From assembly GCF_007827695.1 (NCBI RefSeq), contig NZ_VITA01000002.1, positions 248,001 to 312,000 on the forward strand: 64,000 bases of DNA, in the 5' to 3' direction. The position numbers were made by a program, and so were the translations under genes. This document shows, piece after piece, positions 17,329-25,564 of the stretch. The DNA comes from Sinorhizobium medicae (GTDB lineage Bacteria; Pseudomonadota; Alphaproteobacteria; Rhizobiales; Rhizobiaceae). Position 1 is the first letter of the stretch. Each line of letters opens with the position of its first letter. The notes beneath the pieces are model-generated. The model searched no databases. It saw nothing but the letters and a program-made list of their open reading frames with translations, and was not told where the DNA came from.

Positions 17329-18300
17329 TTACTGTCGGCCGAAGCTTCGCTTCGCATCGGCGGTCTTGCTTTGACTTGCAATGGATTGGGACTCTTGCCG
17401 ACGCGGATCCGCGGCCCGGTTGTCAGCGAGAAGGCGTTCATGACGGGGTGGCCGCGGTCCCGCATCGGCGCGGAGCCAGGAGGCAACCCTTTCGATGCTC
17501 GCCTGCCGGTCGAGATTTCTGATCAGCGCCTCGGCGCGATTTCCGCCACCGATCCTTTCGGAAAGATGTGGATAAAGCAATTCGAGCACACGGGTTTCCT
17601 CGCCCGCCGGAAAGGACAGAGCTGCAAGCGCTGCAGCGAGTTGCTGGCCGGAAACATCCAGCAAAATACGGTCGGCGAGGGCGCGGCTTGTTCCGAGTGC
17701 GTCTGCGAGCGCGGTGGAAAAGAGCGCCGTTTCGCCATTGCGTGCGAAACGAACGAGAAGCGCGCAATGCAGTTCACCGATGGGCTGGATAAGCGATCTG
17801 TCGCTCTTCTCCTGTGATCCGACCCGCGCCAGCGCCTTGATTTCCGCCCGCAGTTTTTCTTCGCGGTCGGCGACGGCGGTAGGCGCTTGCGTCTGGCGCG
17901 CGCCTGGAGCGCGATGATCGCTACCGCCATCGAGCCGCTCTTCAGAATGCGCGGGCTGGTGATGTTCGACGAGCGCATCGATTGCTGAAGGCGACAGGTT
18001 TTCCCGGCGGGCAATGGCCCTGGCATGGGCCGGGCCTTGCTCACGGATGATGGAAACGAGCACGCGATCGGGAATTGCCCTGGCGCGGGTGAGGAAGGCG
18101 GCGGCAATTGAAATCGGCATGCTGCCGATCAGCAGGACCACGGATTCCGGCACGTGCGGGCACTGGGAGAGGGCTGCAGCCGCCTGGCGGCGTGCCTCAT
18201 TGCTGGAGCCGAGGAAGAGCGGCTCGAACAATTCGGCAAACTGCTTCATGTCGGACCTGCTGGGAATGCGAAGGCTCTCGAAGCCGGTGACTGTCGCCAT
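17329..18300 (-). CDS. DUF2336-type protein
   Basis: A 323-residue protein, all-helical and Ala/Arg/Ser-rich, resembling alphaproteobacterial DUF2336 proteins. The N-terminal part 'MKQFAELFEPLFLGSSNEARRQAAAALSQCPHVPESVVLLIG' has the HEAT-like helical repeats of that family, and 'ALADALGTSRALADRILLDVSGQQLAAALAAL' is a second helical block (~residues 210-240). No membrane segment. I chose the ATG at 18300 (MATVTGFESL), since the region upstream to 18426 has no conserved look. A near-consensus CtrA box lies at 18443-18458, about 140 bp upstream. Function unknown. Confidence 0.8.
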   Translation of the reverse strand: MATVTGFESLRIPSRSDMKQFAELFEPLFLGSSNEARRQAAAALSQCPHVPESVVLLIGSMPISIAAAFLTRARAIPDRVLVSIIREQGPAHARAIARRENLSPSAIDALVEHHQPAHSEERLDGGSDHRAPGARQTQAPTAVADREEKLRAEIKALARVGSQEKSDRSLIQPIGELHCALLVRFARNGETALFSTALADALGTSRALADRILLDVSGQQLAAALAALSFPAGEETRVLELLYPHLSERIGGGNRAEALIRNLDRQASIERVASWLRADAGPRPPRHERLLADNRAADPRRQESQSIASQSKTADAKRSFGRQ

Positions 18301-18442
18301 CAGCACGACATCCTTCAGCCGCCCCGTCTGCGGCCGTTCCAACTCACGAAACCGGTTTGTCACGACATATCCTAAAACGCAAAGCATGACGGCATTCCGA
18401 TGGCTCGGAACGACACACGTGTCCAAACGTAGATTGAAATCG

Positions 18443-18458
18443 TTAGCGCACCATTAAC
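18443..18458. promoter_or_regulatory. Near-consensus CtrA box
   Basis: TTAG-CGCACCA-TTAAC: eight of nine fixed bases of the TTAA-N7-TTAAC CtrA consensus, with the exact 7-bp spacer. It lies between the divergent DUF2336 gene (start 18300) and the SH3-domain gene (start 18634), so it could serve either. Confidence 0.5.
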
Positions 18459-18633
18459 TATGGACGTTGGGGCTTTATTCAGGCTTGCGTCATTCTCGTG
18501 ACCGGTCGCCGGCTCGTGGGAAGGTTGCCGTCCTTAGCCATAAAAAGTCCACAAGGGATCCTATTTGATCCGCCCGACGGCAAACGGCCGGATAGGCGAT
18601 TCGGCCGCGGCCTCACATGTGGGAGATTGATTT

Positions 18634-19296
18634 GTGAAGAAAGTGTTTTTGCGGACCGTGGCTGTCTGTGCGCTGCTGCTGATGCCCGCAGTTGCATCCG
18701 CGGCCGAGGGCTTTGCGACCGCTAATGTCAACATGCGCTCGGGACCGAGCACCTATTATCCGGCAGTGACAGTCATCCCGGCCGGCGATTCGGTGGAAAT
18801 CCATGGCTGTCTCTCGGACCGCCCCTGGTGCGACGTGTCCTTTTACGGCGGACGCGGATGGGTGGCGGGCCGATATGTGCAGGCCGCCTTTCAAAGCCGC
18901 AGGGTCTATGTGGAGCCGGAATATTACCGCCCTCTCGGGATCCCGACGGTCGTCTTCGAGTTCGACAGCTATTGGGACCGGAATTACCGCGGCCGTGACT
19001 TCTACCGGGATCGTGACCGCTGGAGGCATGATCGCGATTGGGATCGCGAGCGTGAGCGCGACGGGCGCAAATGGGAGCGCCGCCAGGTGAGGGAGCGCCG
19101 AGACTGGGAGCGCGACCGCGACAGGGAGCGGCGCGAATGGGAACCGGAATACGGTCGCGACGACGATCGCTGGCGACGCAGGGTGGAGAGCGAAGGGTAT
19201 CGGCCGGACGGTGCGGAACAGCCGCGTCGTGAGCGCCGTTACGAGGGGCACAGGACCATCGTGGACTGCAATTCCGGCGACGTTCGCTGCGAATAG
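18634..19296 (+). CDS. Secreted SH3-domain protein with Arg/Asp/Trp-rich tail
   Basis: A 220-residue exported protein. A Sec signal peptide (cleavage after ASAAE-like site, ~residue 23) is followed by a bacterial SH3 domain, residues ~26-84 ('TANVNMRSGPSTYYPAVTVIPAGDSVEIHGC... WCDVSFYGGRGWVAGRYV'), a fold that often binds cell-wall peptides. Residues ~112-205 are low complexity, dominated by Arg, Asp, Glu and Trp (repeated D-R-D-R-W and W-E-R-R units). The last residues contain two cysteines (DCNSGDVRCE). It starts with GTG after GGGAGA. Likely periplasmic. The tail function is unknown. Confidence 0.85.
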   Translation: MKKVFLRTVAVCALLLMPAVASAAEGFATANVNMRSGPSTYYPAVTVIPAGDSVEIHGCLSDRPWCDVSFYGGRGWVAGRYVQAAFQSRRVYVEPEYYRPLGIPTVVFEFDSYWDRNYRGRDFYRDRDRWRHDRDWDRERERDGRKWERRQVRERRDWERDRDRERREWEPEYGRDDDRWRRRVESEGYRPDGAEQPRRERRYEGHRTIVDCNSGDVRCE

Positions 19297-19447
19297 TAGA
19301 CGGGCGAACCGCTCCTGGGCCGGCGGCCTGTGCCGTCGGCCGTTCCTGCCGCGATTGGCTTTTGCATCGTCCCGCGTGGGAACCAATCCCGCCTCAATGC
19401 GTTGAAATCGCGCAAAGGGTGACACCGGAATGGCAAGGAGCGGAGAG

Positions 19448-19732
19448 ATGGCGGAAAAGAATTTGGCGGCAGTCGGCGCCGAGACAGGTACCGAAACGCG
19501 GACGGTGGGCGCGCAGGCCGAACTGGAATCCCAGGTGCAGGAATTGAAGGCAGAGATCGCGCGGTTGACGGAGACCGTGTCGGCAATAGGAAGCGGAGCG
19601 AAGGCCGTCGTGCAGGGGGAAGCGGAACTGATGACTCAGCGTGTCCGGGAACGCGTTCGCGAAGAGCCGATTTCGACGTTGCTGACGGTTGCCGGAGTAG
19701 CTTTCCTGTTTGGACTGATCGCGAGACGCTGA
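19448..19732 (+). CDS. ElaB/YqjD/DUF883-like membrane-anchored protein
   Basis: A 94-residue protein with an amphipathic coiled-coil middle ('ELESQVQELKAEIARLTETVSAIG', residues ~26-50) and a C-terminal single membrane helix 'ISTLLTVAGVAFLFGLIARR'. That end, 'E-x-P-x-x-x-L-x-x-A-G-x-A-F-x-x-G', is the glycine-zipper tail of ElaB/YqjD proteins, which in E. coli anchor to the inner membrane and bind stationary-phase ribosomes. I start at the ATG at 19448, preceded by AGGAGCGG, rather than six codons earlier. Stationary-phase or stress role is inferred from the family. Confidence 0.82.
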   Translation: MAEKNLAAVGAETGTETRTVGAQAELESQVQELKAEIARLTETVSAIGSGAKAVVQGEAELMTQRVRERVREEPISTLLTVAGVAFLFGLIARR

Positions 19733-19801
19733 AGTGCGATTGCCGCCTCCGAATATCCCCAAGATTGAGGATTGCGTGAAGTCACTGCGCCATGCTTTGG
19801 C

Positions 19802-19818
19802 TTAACAAATGGTTAACC
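19802..19818. promoter_or_regulatory. Perfect CtrA-type box
   Basis: TTAA-CAAATGG-TTAACC: an exact match to the alphaproteobacterial CtrA consensus TTAA-N7-TTAAC with the correct spacer. It lies in the 287-bp gap between the ElaB-like gene and the small gene at 20020. Confidence 0.65.
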
Positions 19819-20019
19819 AGGCTGTGGCTCAATCGGTCCAGGACGGGTATCATTGATTTGCCTCTGATGCCGAAGCGGACGACATCCGGGTGACCGGAAG
19901 AAGGAGTGAATGAGAAGGGCGCGTCTGTCCGGGGAGCCCCGACAATGCGTCAGCCCGCAAGCGGGCAGGGTGAAATCTGTACGGTAGTTCATCCGTCTCG
20001 GGAGATTATGGAGACGAGC

Positions 20020-20190
20020 ATGGCAGACGTAATCAGAATGCAGGACCGCATCGTCAAACGGCCCGAACGGCGTCCCGTCGCAAAGGGCGGTGCCAAGGTC
20101 TTGTTCTTCACGGGTATCCGTTATGAGAGGCTGGACGGTCGCGGACCACAGCCGACTGCTCCGGTCGACCGGCAGGCCAAGAAGCGGTAA
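20020..20190 (+). CDS. Small conserved basic protein
   Basis: A 56-residue, strongly basic protein (MADVIRMQDRIVKRPERR... ending RQAKKR). The segment 'GGAKVLFFTGIRYER' gives it a conserved feel, and I recall very similar short proteins in Rhizobium and Sinorhizobium, all unnamed. I chose the ATG at 20020 because GGAG sits 6 nt upstream; the ATG at 20008 has poorer spacing and a longer version from 19906 is unlikely. The perfect CtrA box at 19802 is the only obvious regulatory signal upstream. Function unknown. Confidence 0.65.
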   Translation: MADVIRMQDRIVKRPERRPVAKGGAKVLFFTGIRYERLDGRGPQPTAPVDRQAKKR

Positions 20191-20276
20191 GTGGCGGGCG
20201 GCCATCAACCCTTCGTGCGACGGCAGTTGCTTGTCGCCCACATGTTCCCACATCGGCCAGAATCATTTTGGGCTGA

Positions 20277-20822
20277 CTAGCGCTGGAAGGGCTCGCATCT
20301 TGATTCGGCGAGGAAAGTACGCACCAGTTCCTCGAAGCTGTCGACCGGCGCCAGAGCCCGGAGTACCGCGTAGCCTTCTTCGTCCTTCATCTCGATCATG
20401 ATCGATTGCGCAAGAGCTTCGGGCGGCGACTTGCGCAGTTCCACGAGTTGAATCGGTGTGGCGACCACGAGATCCAGATCGCCGTTGACGGCTGTCTGAT
20501 CGTTCATGCTGAAAACCTCGTTCGACCCGCTATCGAAAATCGCAAGCGACCAGAATGGCACGGCGCCCCTCCCGACGAAGCGAGCCGGAGCATCCGCCAC
20601 CGAAAAGCTGCAAACGGCCGTACGCAGAAACGGATCCGCGTTGTTCAGACCGGTCGGCCCGGGTTCGGCCGTCAGGGGAAAGAAACTGTCCATCTCGAGA
20701 AGGCCGAGCACGCGCGTGTAGGCATCGCGGCCGGTGAACTGAGGCAGGGTGAGTATGATGACGATGTGAAGGAGCGCGGCGCCGACGAGGCCCACGAGAA
20801 TGGCGAAGAAAATGCTACGCAT
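20277..20822 (-). CDS. DUF1254-type envelope protein
   Basis: A 181-residue protein anchored by an N-terminal helix ('IFFAILVGLVGAALLHIVIILTL'), with a periplasmic domain containing 'DPFLRTAVCSFSV' and 'FWSLAIFDSGSNEVFSMND', typical of DUF1254 proteins. In many proteobacteria DUF1254 and DUF1214 domains form one polypeptide; here they are two genes overlapping by 8 bp (stop of the upstream DUF1214 gene inside this start). A GTG two codons upstream is an alternative start. Function unknown; the pair probably forms one complex. Confidence 0.78.
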   Translation of the reverse strand: MRSIFFAILVGLVGAALLHIVIILTLPQFTGRDAYTRVLGLLEMDSFFPLTAEPGPTGLNNADPFLRTAVCSFSVADAPARFVGRGAVPFWSLAIFDSGSNEVFSMNDQTAVNGDLDLVVATPIQLVELRKSPPEALAQSIMIEMKDEEGYAVLRALAPVDSFEELVRTFLAESRCEPFQR

Positions 20823-21402
20823 GCCCACACCCGGTCTTGACGATCTTAGGCATCGTAAGGTCGATCAGGCCGGAGGAACCCGCCGTGGGCGTATCGAGGA
20901 GCGTCAGCACGAGGGCGAAGCTGCCCGTCCGGCGGATCGCGAGCCAGTTGTCGGGCTGGGCGACGGACGAGACGTGGATGGCGAAGCGGCTGTCCTCGGC
21001 GCGCAAGACCGTCCAGGAATTAATTGCCGAGGGTAGATCCGGCCCCGGACGCAGTGCGGTCCCGTCGGGAGCCGCCGCGTAAAGGGTCCAGAAGCGGGCC
21101 GGCGGTGTGATGCCGGAAACATCGTATGAGCAGCCGGCCGACAGGCGCGCACCGGTGTCGTCGGTGAGGGCTGTGAACGCCAGCCCCTCGGCCCCGCCGT
21201 AGAGCAGTTGGCCGGCGCGGGCGCGATGTGCCTTTGCATAGGGGTCGGCAGCGACGATCTGCGCCTCCGGAAATGCCACCCATGGTCCGATCGCAATCGA
21301 GCCGAAACCAACCGTCGCCTTCAGCGCCCATACGGCCGAGCCGATTCCGCCGCCGAACGCGACGATGAGGGCAAGAGCGACAAGGAGGGGAACTCGAAAC
21401 AA
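20815..21402 (-). CDS. DUF1214-type envelope protein
   Basis: A 195-residue protein with an N-terminal membrane anchor ('VPLLVALALIVAFGGGIGSAVWAL') and a periplasmic beta-rich domain. 'FWTLYAAAPDGT' and 'INSWTVLRAEDSRFAIHVSSVAQPDNWL' match the C-terminal DUF1214 domain of DUF1254/DUF1214 proteins. It precedes the DUF1254 gene and overlaps it, so the two are translated together. The role of this domain pair is unknown. Confidence 0.8.
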   Translation of the reverse strand: MFRVPLLVALALIVAFGGGIGSAVWALKATVGFGSIAIGPWVAFPEAQIVAADPYAKAHRARAGQLLYGGAEGLAFTALTDDTGARLSAGCSYDVSGITPPARFWTLYAAAPDGTALRPGPDLPSAINSWTVLRAEDSRFAIHVSSVAQPDNWLAIRRTGSFALVLTLLDTPTAGSSGLIDLTMPKIVKTGCGHA

Positions 21403-21498
21403 GAGGCAACTCTATCGATTGTTGTATCGTTTACCTTCCGGCGCTCGTTTTAGCGCCGCTCGGCTTCATTGCCAGAGAACGGATTTCTCGCTGCGAAG

Positions 21499-23754
21499 TC
21501 AATTGTTTGTCGTGTTGCGCAAGGGCCGGATGTGAGACCCTTGACTCGGCGTTTCGAGTACGGCCACCTTGCCGCCGGGCCGTTCGCGTGCCTTCAACGG
21601 CTGCGCCTTTTCGAAAGTGCCGCCGATTTTCTTCAGAAGCCGGGTTACGTCGGCGGAAAGCGATCGCGGGCGCACGAGCGGCGGCAGGGCGTTGTCGTCC
21701 TTTTTGGCGGTTTCGGCCGGCTGTTGTTTCGCCGGCTCGGATGGCGCTTCGATTCCGGGTATCGCACGATGCTCGATCCCGTGCTCGGCATAATCCATCA
21801 GTCGCTTGAAGGTCATCGCGGGGAGAGAGCCGCCTGTCATTTCGTCGGTGGAGGTATAGTCGTCATTGCCGAACCAGACGGCAGTCGTGTAGTCGCCCGT
21901 GAAACCGACGAACCACGCATCGCGATAAGCCTGTGTCGTGCCTGTCTTGCCGCCCGTGACGATGCCGTTGTCGAGGGCTGCGCGTCGCGCCGTGCCGATA
22001 ACCGGAATCTGCGTCAGCATGCGGTTCATCGATGAGGCCGCCTCTTCGCTCAGCACCCTGCGTGCCGGCGTCGCGTCGCGCCCGAAATCGTAGAGAATGT
22101 CGCCGTCATAGTTGAGAATCTGGCTGATGCCGTGGCGCCGCGATTGGAACCCGCCGGCCGGAAAGACCGCATAGGCCGTCGCCTGGTCGAGCACGGTGAC
22201 TTCGGAAGTGCCGAGCGGCATGGTCTTGTCGGTACGGATGGGGGTTTCTATGCCCATTCGCTTGGCGGTCTCGGCAATGATCTCGGTCCCAAGCTTGTCC
22301 TTTGCGAGGCGGACCGGAACAGTGTTGATCGATCTGGCGAGCGCGTTCATCAGCGTCACCCGGCCGGCATATTTGCGGGCATAGTTCTGAGGCGACCAGC
22401 CACGCCAGGTGATCGGCGCGTCGACGACGACGGTTTCGGGCTTCATGCCCTTTTCCATCGCGGCAGCATAGGTATAGACCTTGAAAGACGAGCCCGGCTG
22501 GCGAAGCGCGCGCGTCGCACGGTTGAACTGGCTTTCGCCGTAGTCACGGCCGCCGACCATCGCCCTTACCGCGCCGCCATGTTCGACCATTACCAGCGCA
22601 CCCTGCTTGACCTTGTAGGTCTCGCCATATTGCCTGAGGCCCGACTCGACCGCTTCCTCGGCTGCTTGCTGCAGCCCCATGTCGATCGTCGTGCGCACGA
22701 TCAGGGAATGTTGCGCGAAGGGGGCGGCGATGCGCTGGACCTCTTCGAAAGCCCAATCGAGGAAGAAATCCGGTGCCTTGACCTGCGCACGATCAACGAC
22801 GGACGCCGGAGTCAGGCGAGCGGCGATCACCTGTCCCTCCGTCATCAGGCCGCCTTGGACGAGATTGCTCAGAACTTCGTTGGCGCGGGCACGCGCCGCC
22901 GGCAGGTTCACATGCGGAGCATAGCGTGCCGGCGCCTTGAAGAGCCCTGCGAGCATCGCGGACTCGGCAAGATTGACGTCGGTAATTGCCTTGCCGAAAT
23001 AGAATTGGGCTGCCGCCGCGGCGCCGAAGGTGCCGCCGCCCATATAGGCACGGTCCAGATAGAGGCGGAGGATTTCCTTCTTCGAAAGGTTGGATTCGAG
23101 CCAGACGGCCAGGAAAGCCTCTTTGATCTTGCGCTCGATCGTCCGTTCGTTCGAGAGGAACAGGTTCTTTGCCAACTGCTGCGTAAGTGTCGAACCGCCT
23201 TGAACAACGCCACCCGCGCGAGCGTTCTCGGTCATCGCGCGTGCGAGCCCTAGAAAGTCTATCCCCCAATGGTCGAAGAAGCGCCTGTCTTCGGTGGCGA
23301 GCACCGCCTTTATAAGGTGATCCGGAAGCTCGTCGATCGGGACGGAATCCTCATGGATAATACCCCGGTGGCCGATCTCGTTGCCGTAACGGTCCAGAAA
23401 GGTGACCGCGAAATCGCTTTGCGCGCGCCAGTTGCCGGTGGTCTCCTCGAAGGCGGGGAGGGCGAGCGCCAGCATCAGTACGGAGCCTGCCGCACCCAAT
23501 GTCATGCCTTCGCCAAGCAATTCGAAGAGGGCTTTCTTCCAGCCGCGTACGCGAAACCGTCGGAAGAAGATGGTGGTATCTTCCCACCATTCCGCGAGGC
23601 GGAATCCCGCACTCCACACGGTCGAATCGATCCAGGAATCGATCCGAAGAAAGATATGTCGCCGTTTCGGCCGGTTGTCCTCTTTCCTCGGTTCCTGCAC
23701 GGTCTTCATGTCCCGAAGGTTCTGCCTCATCCCGATATTTGCACGGCGCGGCAA
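21499..23754 (-). CDS. Class A penicillin-binding protein (PBP1a type)
   Basis: A bifunctional peptidoglycan synthase of 751 residues with an N-terminal anchor (~82-103). The glycosyltransferase (GT51) domain has the catalytic Glu155 in '[12 protein letters not shown]' and '[15 protein letters not shown]' at ~187. The transpeptidase domain has S422-S-F-K, a later S-I-N (in '[12 protein letters not shown]') and K-T-G-T ('[18 protein letters not shown]'). It builds and cross-links the wall on the periplasmic side. The first 80 residues form an unusually long basic cytoplasmic tail; starts at codons 9 or 16 are possible. Single gene. Confidence 0.94.
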   Translation of the reverse strand: MPRRANIGMRQNLRDMKTVQEPRKEDNRPKRRHIFLRIDSWIDSTVWSAGFRLAEWWEDTTIFFRRFRVRGWKKALFELLGEGMTLGAAGSVLMLALALPAFEETTGNWRAQSDFAVTFLDRYGNEIGHRGIIHEDSVPIDELPDHLIKAVLATEDRRFFDHWGIDFLGLARAMTENARAGGVVQGGSTLTQQLAKNLFLSNERTIERKIKEAFLAVWLESNLSKKEILRLYLDRAYMGGGTFGAAAAAQFYFGKAITDVNLAESAMLAGLFKAPARYAPHVNLPAARARANEVLSNLVQGGLMTEGQVIAARLTPASVVDRAQVKAPDFFLDWAFEEVQRIAAPFAQHSLIVRTTIDMGLQQAAEEAVESGLRQYGETYKVKQGALVMVEHGGAVRAMVGGRDYGESQFNRATRALRQPGSSFKVYTYAAAMEKGMKPETVVVDAPITWRGWSPQNYARKYAGRVTLMNALARSINTVPVRLAKDKLGTEIIAETAKRMGIETPIRTDKTMPLGTSEVTVLDQATAYAVFPAGGFQSRRHGISQILNYDGDILYDFGRDATPARRVLSEEAASSMNRMLTQIPVIGTARRAALDNGIVTGGKTGTTQAYRDAWFVGFTGDYTTAVWFGNDDYTSTDEMTGGSLPAMTFKRLMDYAEHGIEHRAIPGIEAPSEPAKQQPAETAKKDDNALPPLVRPRSLSADVTRLLKKIGGTFEKAQPLKARERPGGKVAVLETPSQGSHIRPLRNTTNN

Positions 23755-23851
23755 TCCAATCTACTTGCATATGGCGCAACCCGCCTTAAAAAACCGGCAA
23801 TTTTCTGCGAAGTTTCCGTGTTCGTGCGAATTTTATGAAAGTGTGACTTTG

Positions 23852-24319
23852 ATGGGCGAAATGCCTTTCTGGAAGATGAAGAGTCTGGAGGAGATGAGCG
23901 GCGCGGAGTGGGAGAGCCTCTGCGACGGTTGCGGGCTCTGTTGCCTCAACAAGCTTGAGGACTGGGACAGCTCCGAGATCGCCTGGACCTCGATCCGTTG
24001 CACGCTTCTGGACGGAGAAAGCTGTCGTTGCAGGGATTACGACAATCGTCAGGCGACGGTGCCGGACTGCATTCAGTTGACCCCCGAAGCGGTGCGCGAG
24101 ATCAGTTGGCTGCCGCCGACCTGCGGTTATCGGCTGGTCTCCGAGGGCAGGGATCTCTATTGGTGGCATCCGCTCGTTTCGGGCGATCCGGAAACTGTGC
24201 ATGCGGCCGGCATATCGGTGCGCGGACGTACCGTGCCGGAGGACGATATCGATATCGAAGATTATGAAGATTATCTGGTGACCTGGCCACTTGAGGTTGG
24301 CAGAGAGCCGGCCGAATAA
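23852..24319 (+). CDS. YcgN/UPF0260-family protein
   Basis: A 155-residue member of the UPF0260 (YcgN) group of the YkgJ-type cysteine-cluster superfamily. Cysteines are arranged C-D-G-C-G-x-C-C near residues 26-32, then C in '[17 protein letters not shown]' and 'VPDCIQL' and 'PTCGYRL', consistent with binding of Zn or an Fe-S cluster. No membrane segment; cytoplasmic. The start fits homologues ([16 protein letters not shown]). Function unknown. It is divergent from the penicillin-binding protein gene. Confidence 0.9.
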   Translation: MGEMPFWKMKSLEEMSGAEWESLCDGCGLCCLNKLEDWDSSEIAWTSIRCTLLDGESCRCRDYDNRQATVPDCIQLTPEAVREISWLPPTCGYRLVSEGRDLYWWHPLVSGDPETVHAAGISVRGRTVPEDDIDIEDYEDYLVTWPLEVGREPAE

Positions 24320-24351
24320 GCCGCGCCGCGCCGCCTTTTAGACACTAAGCG

Positions 24352-24687
24352 TCAGTGATCGCCGCTCTTGATGGCGAGCCTTCTCGGCGCGACGTTGCGC
24401 CATGCGGTTTCCATGGACTGGCGAATGAGTTCATTGTCGGCGCCGACGAAATAAAGCGATGTCCAGCCGCGCGCGCCCCAGCCGCCTGGAACGGCGGCGC
24501 AAACGCCGGGCTCCGTCTCCAGAAGCATGCGCTGCTGATCGGGCGTGAACTTGAAAACCGCGCGCCCGGCTTCCGGCAGCGTCATGAAAATACGATTGCC
24601 GACGCGGAAATCCCGTGCACCGAAATGTGCATTTTCCTGGGTTCCCGGGAGGCTCAGGGCCAGCTTTTCGATTTCTGCGGTCAGCAT
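24352..24687 (-). CDS. MmcQ/YjbR-family protein
   Basis: A 111-residue MmcQ/YjbR (DUF419) protein, a small cytoplasmic fold resembling CyaY, often thought to bind DNA. Family blocks: 'LALSLPGTQENAHFGARDFRVGNRIFMTL', 'AVFKFTPDQQRMLL' and 'GWTSLYFVGADNELIRQSMETAWRNVAPRRL'. It converges on the YcgN-type gene and follows the micro-gene at 24752 on the same strand (64 bp). No known function. Confidence 0.9.
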   Translation of the reverse strand: MLTAEIEKLALSLPGTQENAHFGARDFRVGNRIFMTLPEAGRAVFKFTPDQQRMLLETEPGVCAAVPGGWGARGWTSLYFVGADNELIRQSMETAWRNVAPRRLAIKSGDH

Positions 24688-24751
24688 GCGAGGAGAGTAG
24701 CACGGAATTGCCGATTGGCAAAAACCCGCATAGTCACGCCGCAGCGCAATG

Positions 24752-24892
24752 TCACTCGGCGGGAGGAACCGTCTTCTGGGCAGCTTCGCCTGCCGTGCGT
24801 ATTTCGCGCCACTCGTTCTCGAACCGGTCGAGCAGCGATTGCGGAATTCTGGATTGCGGCGATGCCGACGGTTTGTTCGCGAGCGTCTTCAT
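24752..24892 (-). CDS. 46-residue conserved-looking micro-protein
   Basis: A short hydrophilic protein beginning MKTLANKPSASPQSRIP with a helical centre 'SLLDRFENEWREIRTAGEAA'. The case for it being real is the ribosome site: AAAGGAGG 5 nt from the ATG at 24892, one of the strongest in the window. A longer reading up to 24937 ignores that site. No signal peptide, cysteines or membrane segment. It sits upstream of the MmcQ-type gene on the same strand and is divergent from feuN across an AT-rich palindromic region. Function unknown. Confidence 0.6.
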   Translation of the reverse strand: MKTLANKPSASPQSRIPQSLLDRFENEWREIRTAGEAAQKTVPPAE

Positions 24893-24963
24893 CCGGTCCT
24901 CCTTTGGGCGAGACATGGAATAGGCGGACGATTCCACAAGATAAAGGCTTTGTAAATCAGCGG

Positions 24964-24980
24964 TTTAAATAATTTAAACG
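24964..24980. promoter_or_regulatory. AT-rich palindrome
   Basis: GTTTAAAT-A-ATTTAAAC, a perfect 8-bp inverted repeat around one base, upstream of both the micro-gene at 24752 and feuN. Could be an operator for a dimeric regulator. Confidence 0.5.
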
Positions 24981-24989
24981 ATTGAAAAA

Positions 24990-25010
24990 AAATTAAATCG
25001 ATTAATTTTC
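24990..25010. promoter_or_regulatory. AT-rich inverted repeat
   Basis: AAAATTAA-ATCGA-TTAATTTT, a perfect 8-bp inverted repeat with a 5-bp centre, 9 bp from the preceding palindrome. Together they form a compact AT-rich block. Confidence 0.45.
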
Positions 25011-25270
25011 GGACGGATCCACGGCGCTCAGCGATAGAGCGGCTGCGGGCGGAAAGTCGCACCACCTTTGCTCGTTCCGCTCTGGCGCATAAGCACGTTC
25101 CGTGCGATGCGGCGAAATGGTGAATACAATCTACGGTCGCTTTCCACAGTTGAATGCCAAGCAACCGTCGGACACCGACCCTGCCGATCTCCGGGCTGAC
25201 ATTCATTTGCCATTCAGCCTGTATCGGTTAATGATTTTGACGTAGAGCTTCCCAAGTCGAAAGTGCGTTC

Positions 25271-25522
25271 ATGTCTTCAGCATTGACCATAGCCGCGCTC
25301 GCCGCAGGCCTCGCAGGTTTTTCTCCGCCTGCCGTCGACATGCCTGCGGTTGTCGTCCGCGTGGCAGGCGACTGCAGCGCGGCTGCCGCGCAGGTCGTCG
25401 CGCAGACGGGTGGCGAGCTGCTCTCCGCCCAGCCGACCGGCGACGGGCAATGCGTGGTGACGGTGCTCATCCCCGGCAATGGAGGGCGCCCCAAGAAAGT
25501 CACGGTGAAGGTGCCTATGTAA
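25271..25522 (+). CDS. feuN: FeuN, small periplasmic modulator of FeuPQ
   Basis: An 83-residue exported protein with a signal peptide (MSSALTIAALAAGLAGFSPPA) and a short mature domain containing two cysteines ('AGDCSAAAAQVV', 'DGQCVVTVLI') that could pair. Its size and position directly before the FeuP/FeuQ genes match FeuN of S. meliloti, a small negative modulator of the FeuQ sensor needed for viability there. It should act in the periplasm on FeuQ. The response regulator gene follows 42 bp downstream, so the three genes probably form one operon. Confidence 0.85.
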   Translation: MSSALTIAALAAGLAGFSPPAVDMPAVVVRVAGDCSAAAAQVVAQTGGELLSAQPTGDGQCVVTVLIPGNGGRPKKVTVKVPM

Positions 25523-25564
25523 GAGCTCTTTCGGGGTGTCCGAAAGCAAGGGAAGTGGACGAGA

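Larger units (their letters stand above)
24893..25270. other. AT-rich divergent region before feuN
   Basis: About 378 bp between the micro-gene at 24752 and feuN. The part from 24950 to 25012 is strikingly AT-rich for this genome and holds two adjacent inverted repeats (24964-24980 and 24990-25010). The rest is of normal composition without a gene I can support. It must contain the feuN promoter. Confidence 0.5.

Noticed and set aside
17329-18426. Longer start for the DUF2336 gene at 18426
   Set aside because: The extra 42 residues have no family-like sequence and would overlap the region just beside the CtrA-like box; the ATG at 18300 is better supported.
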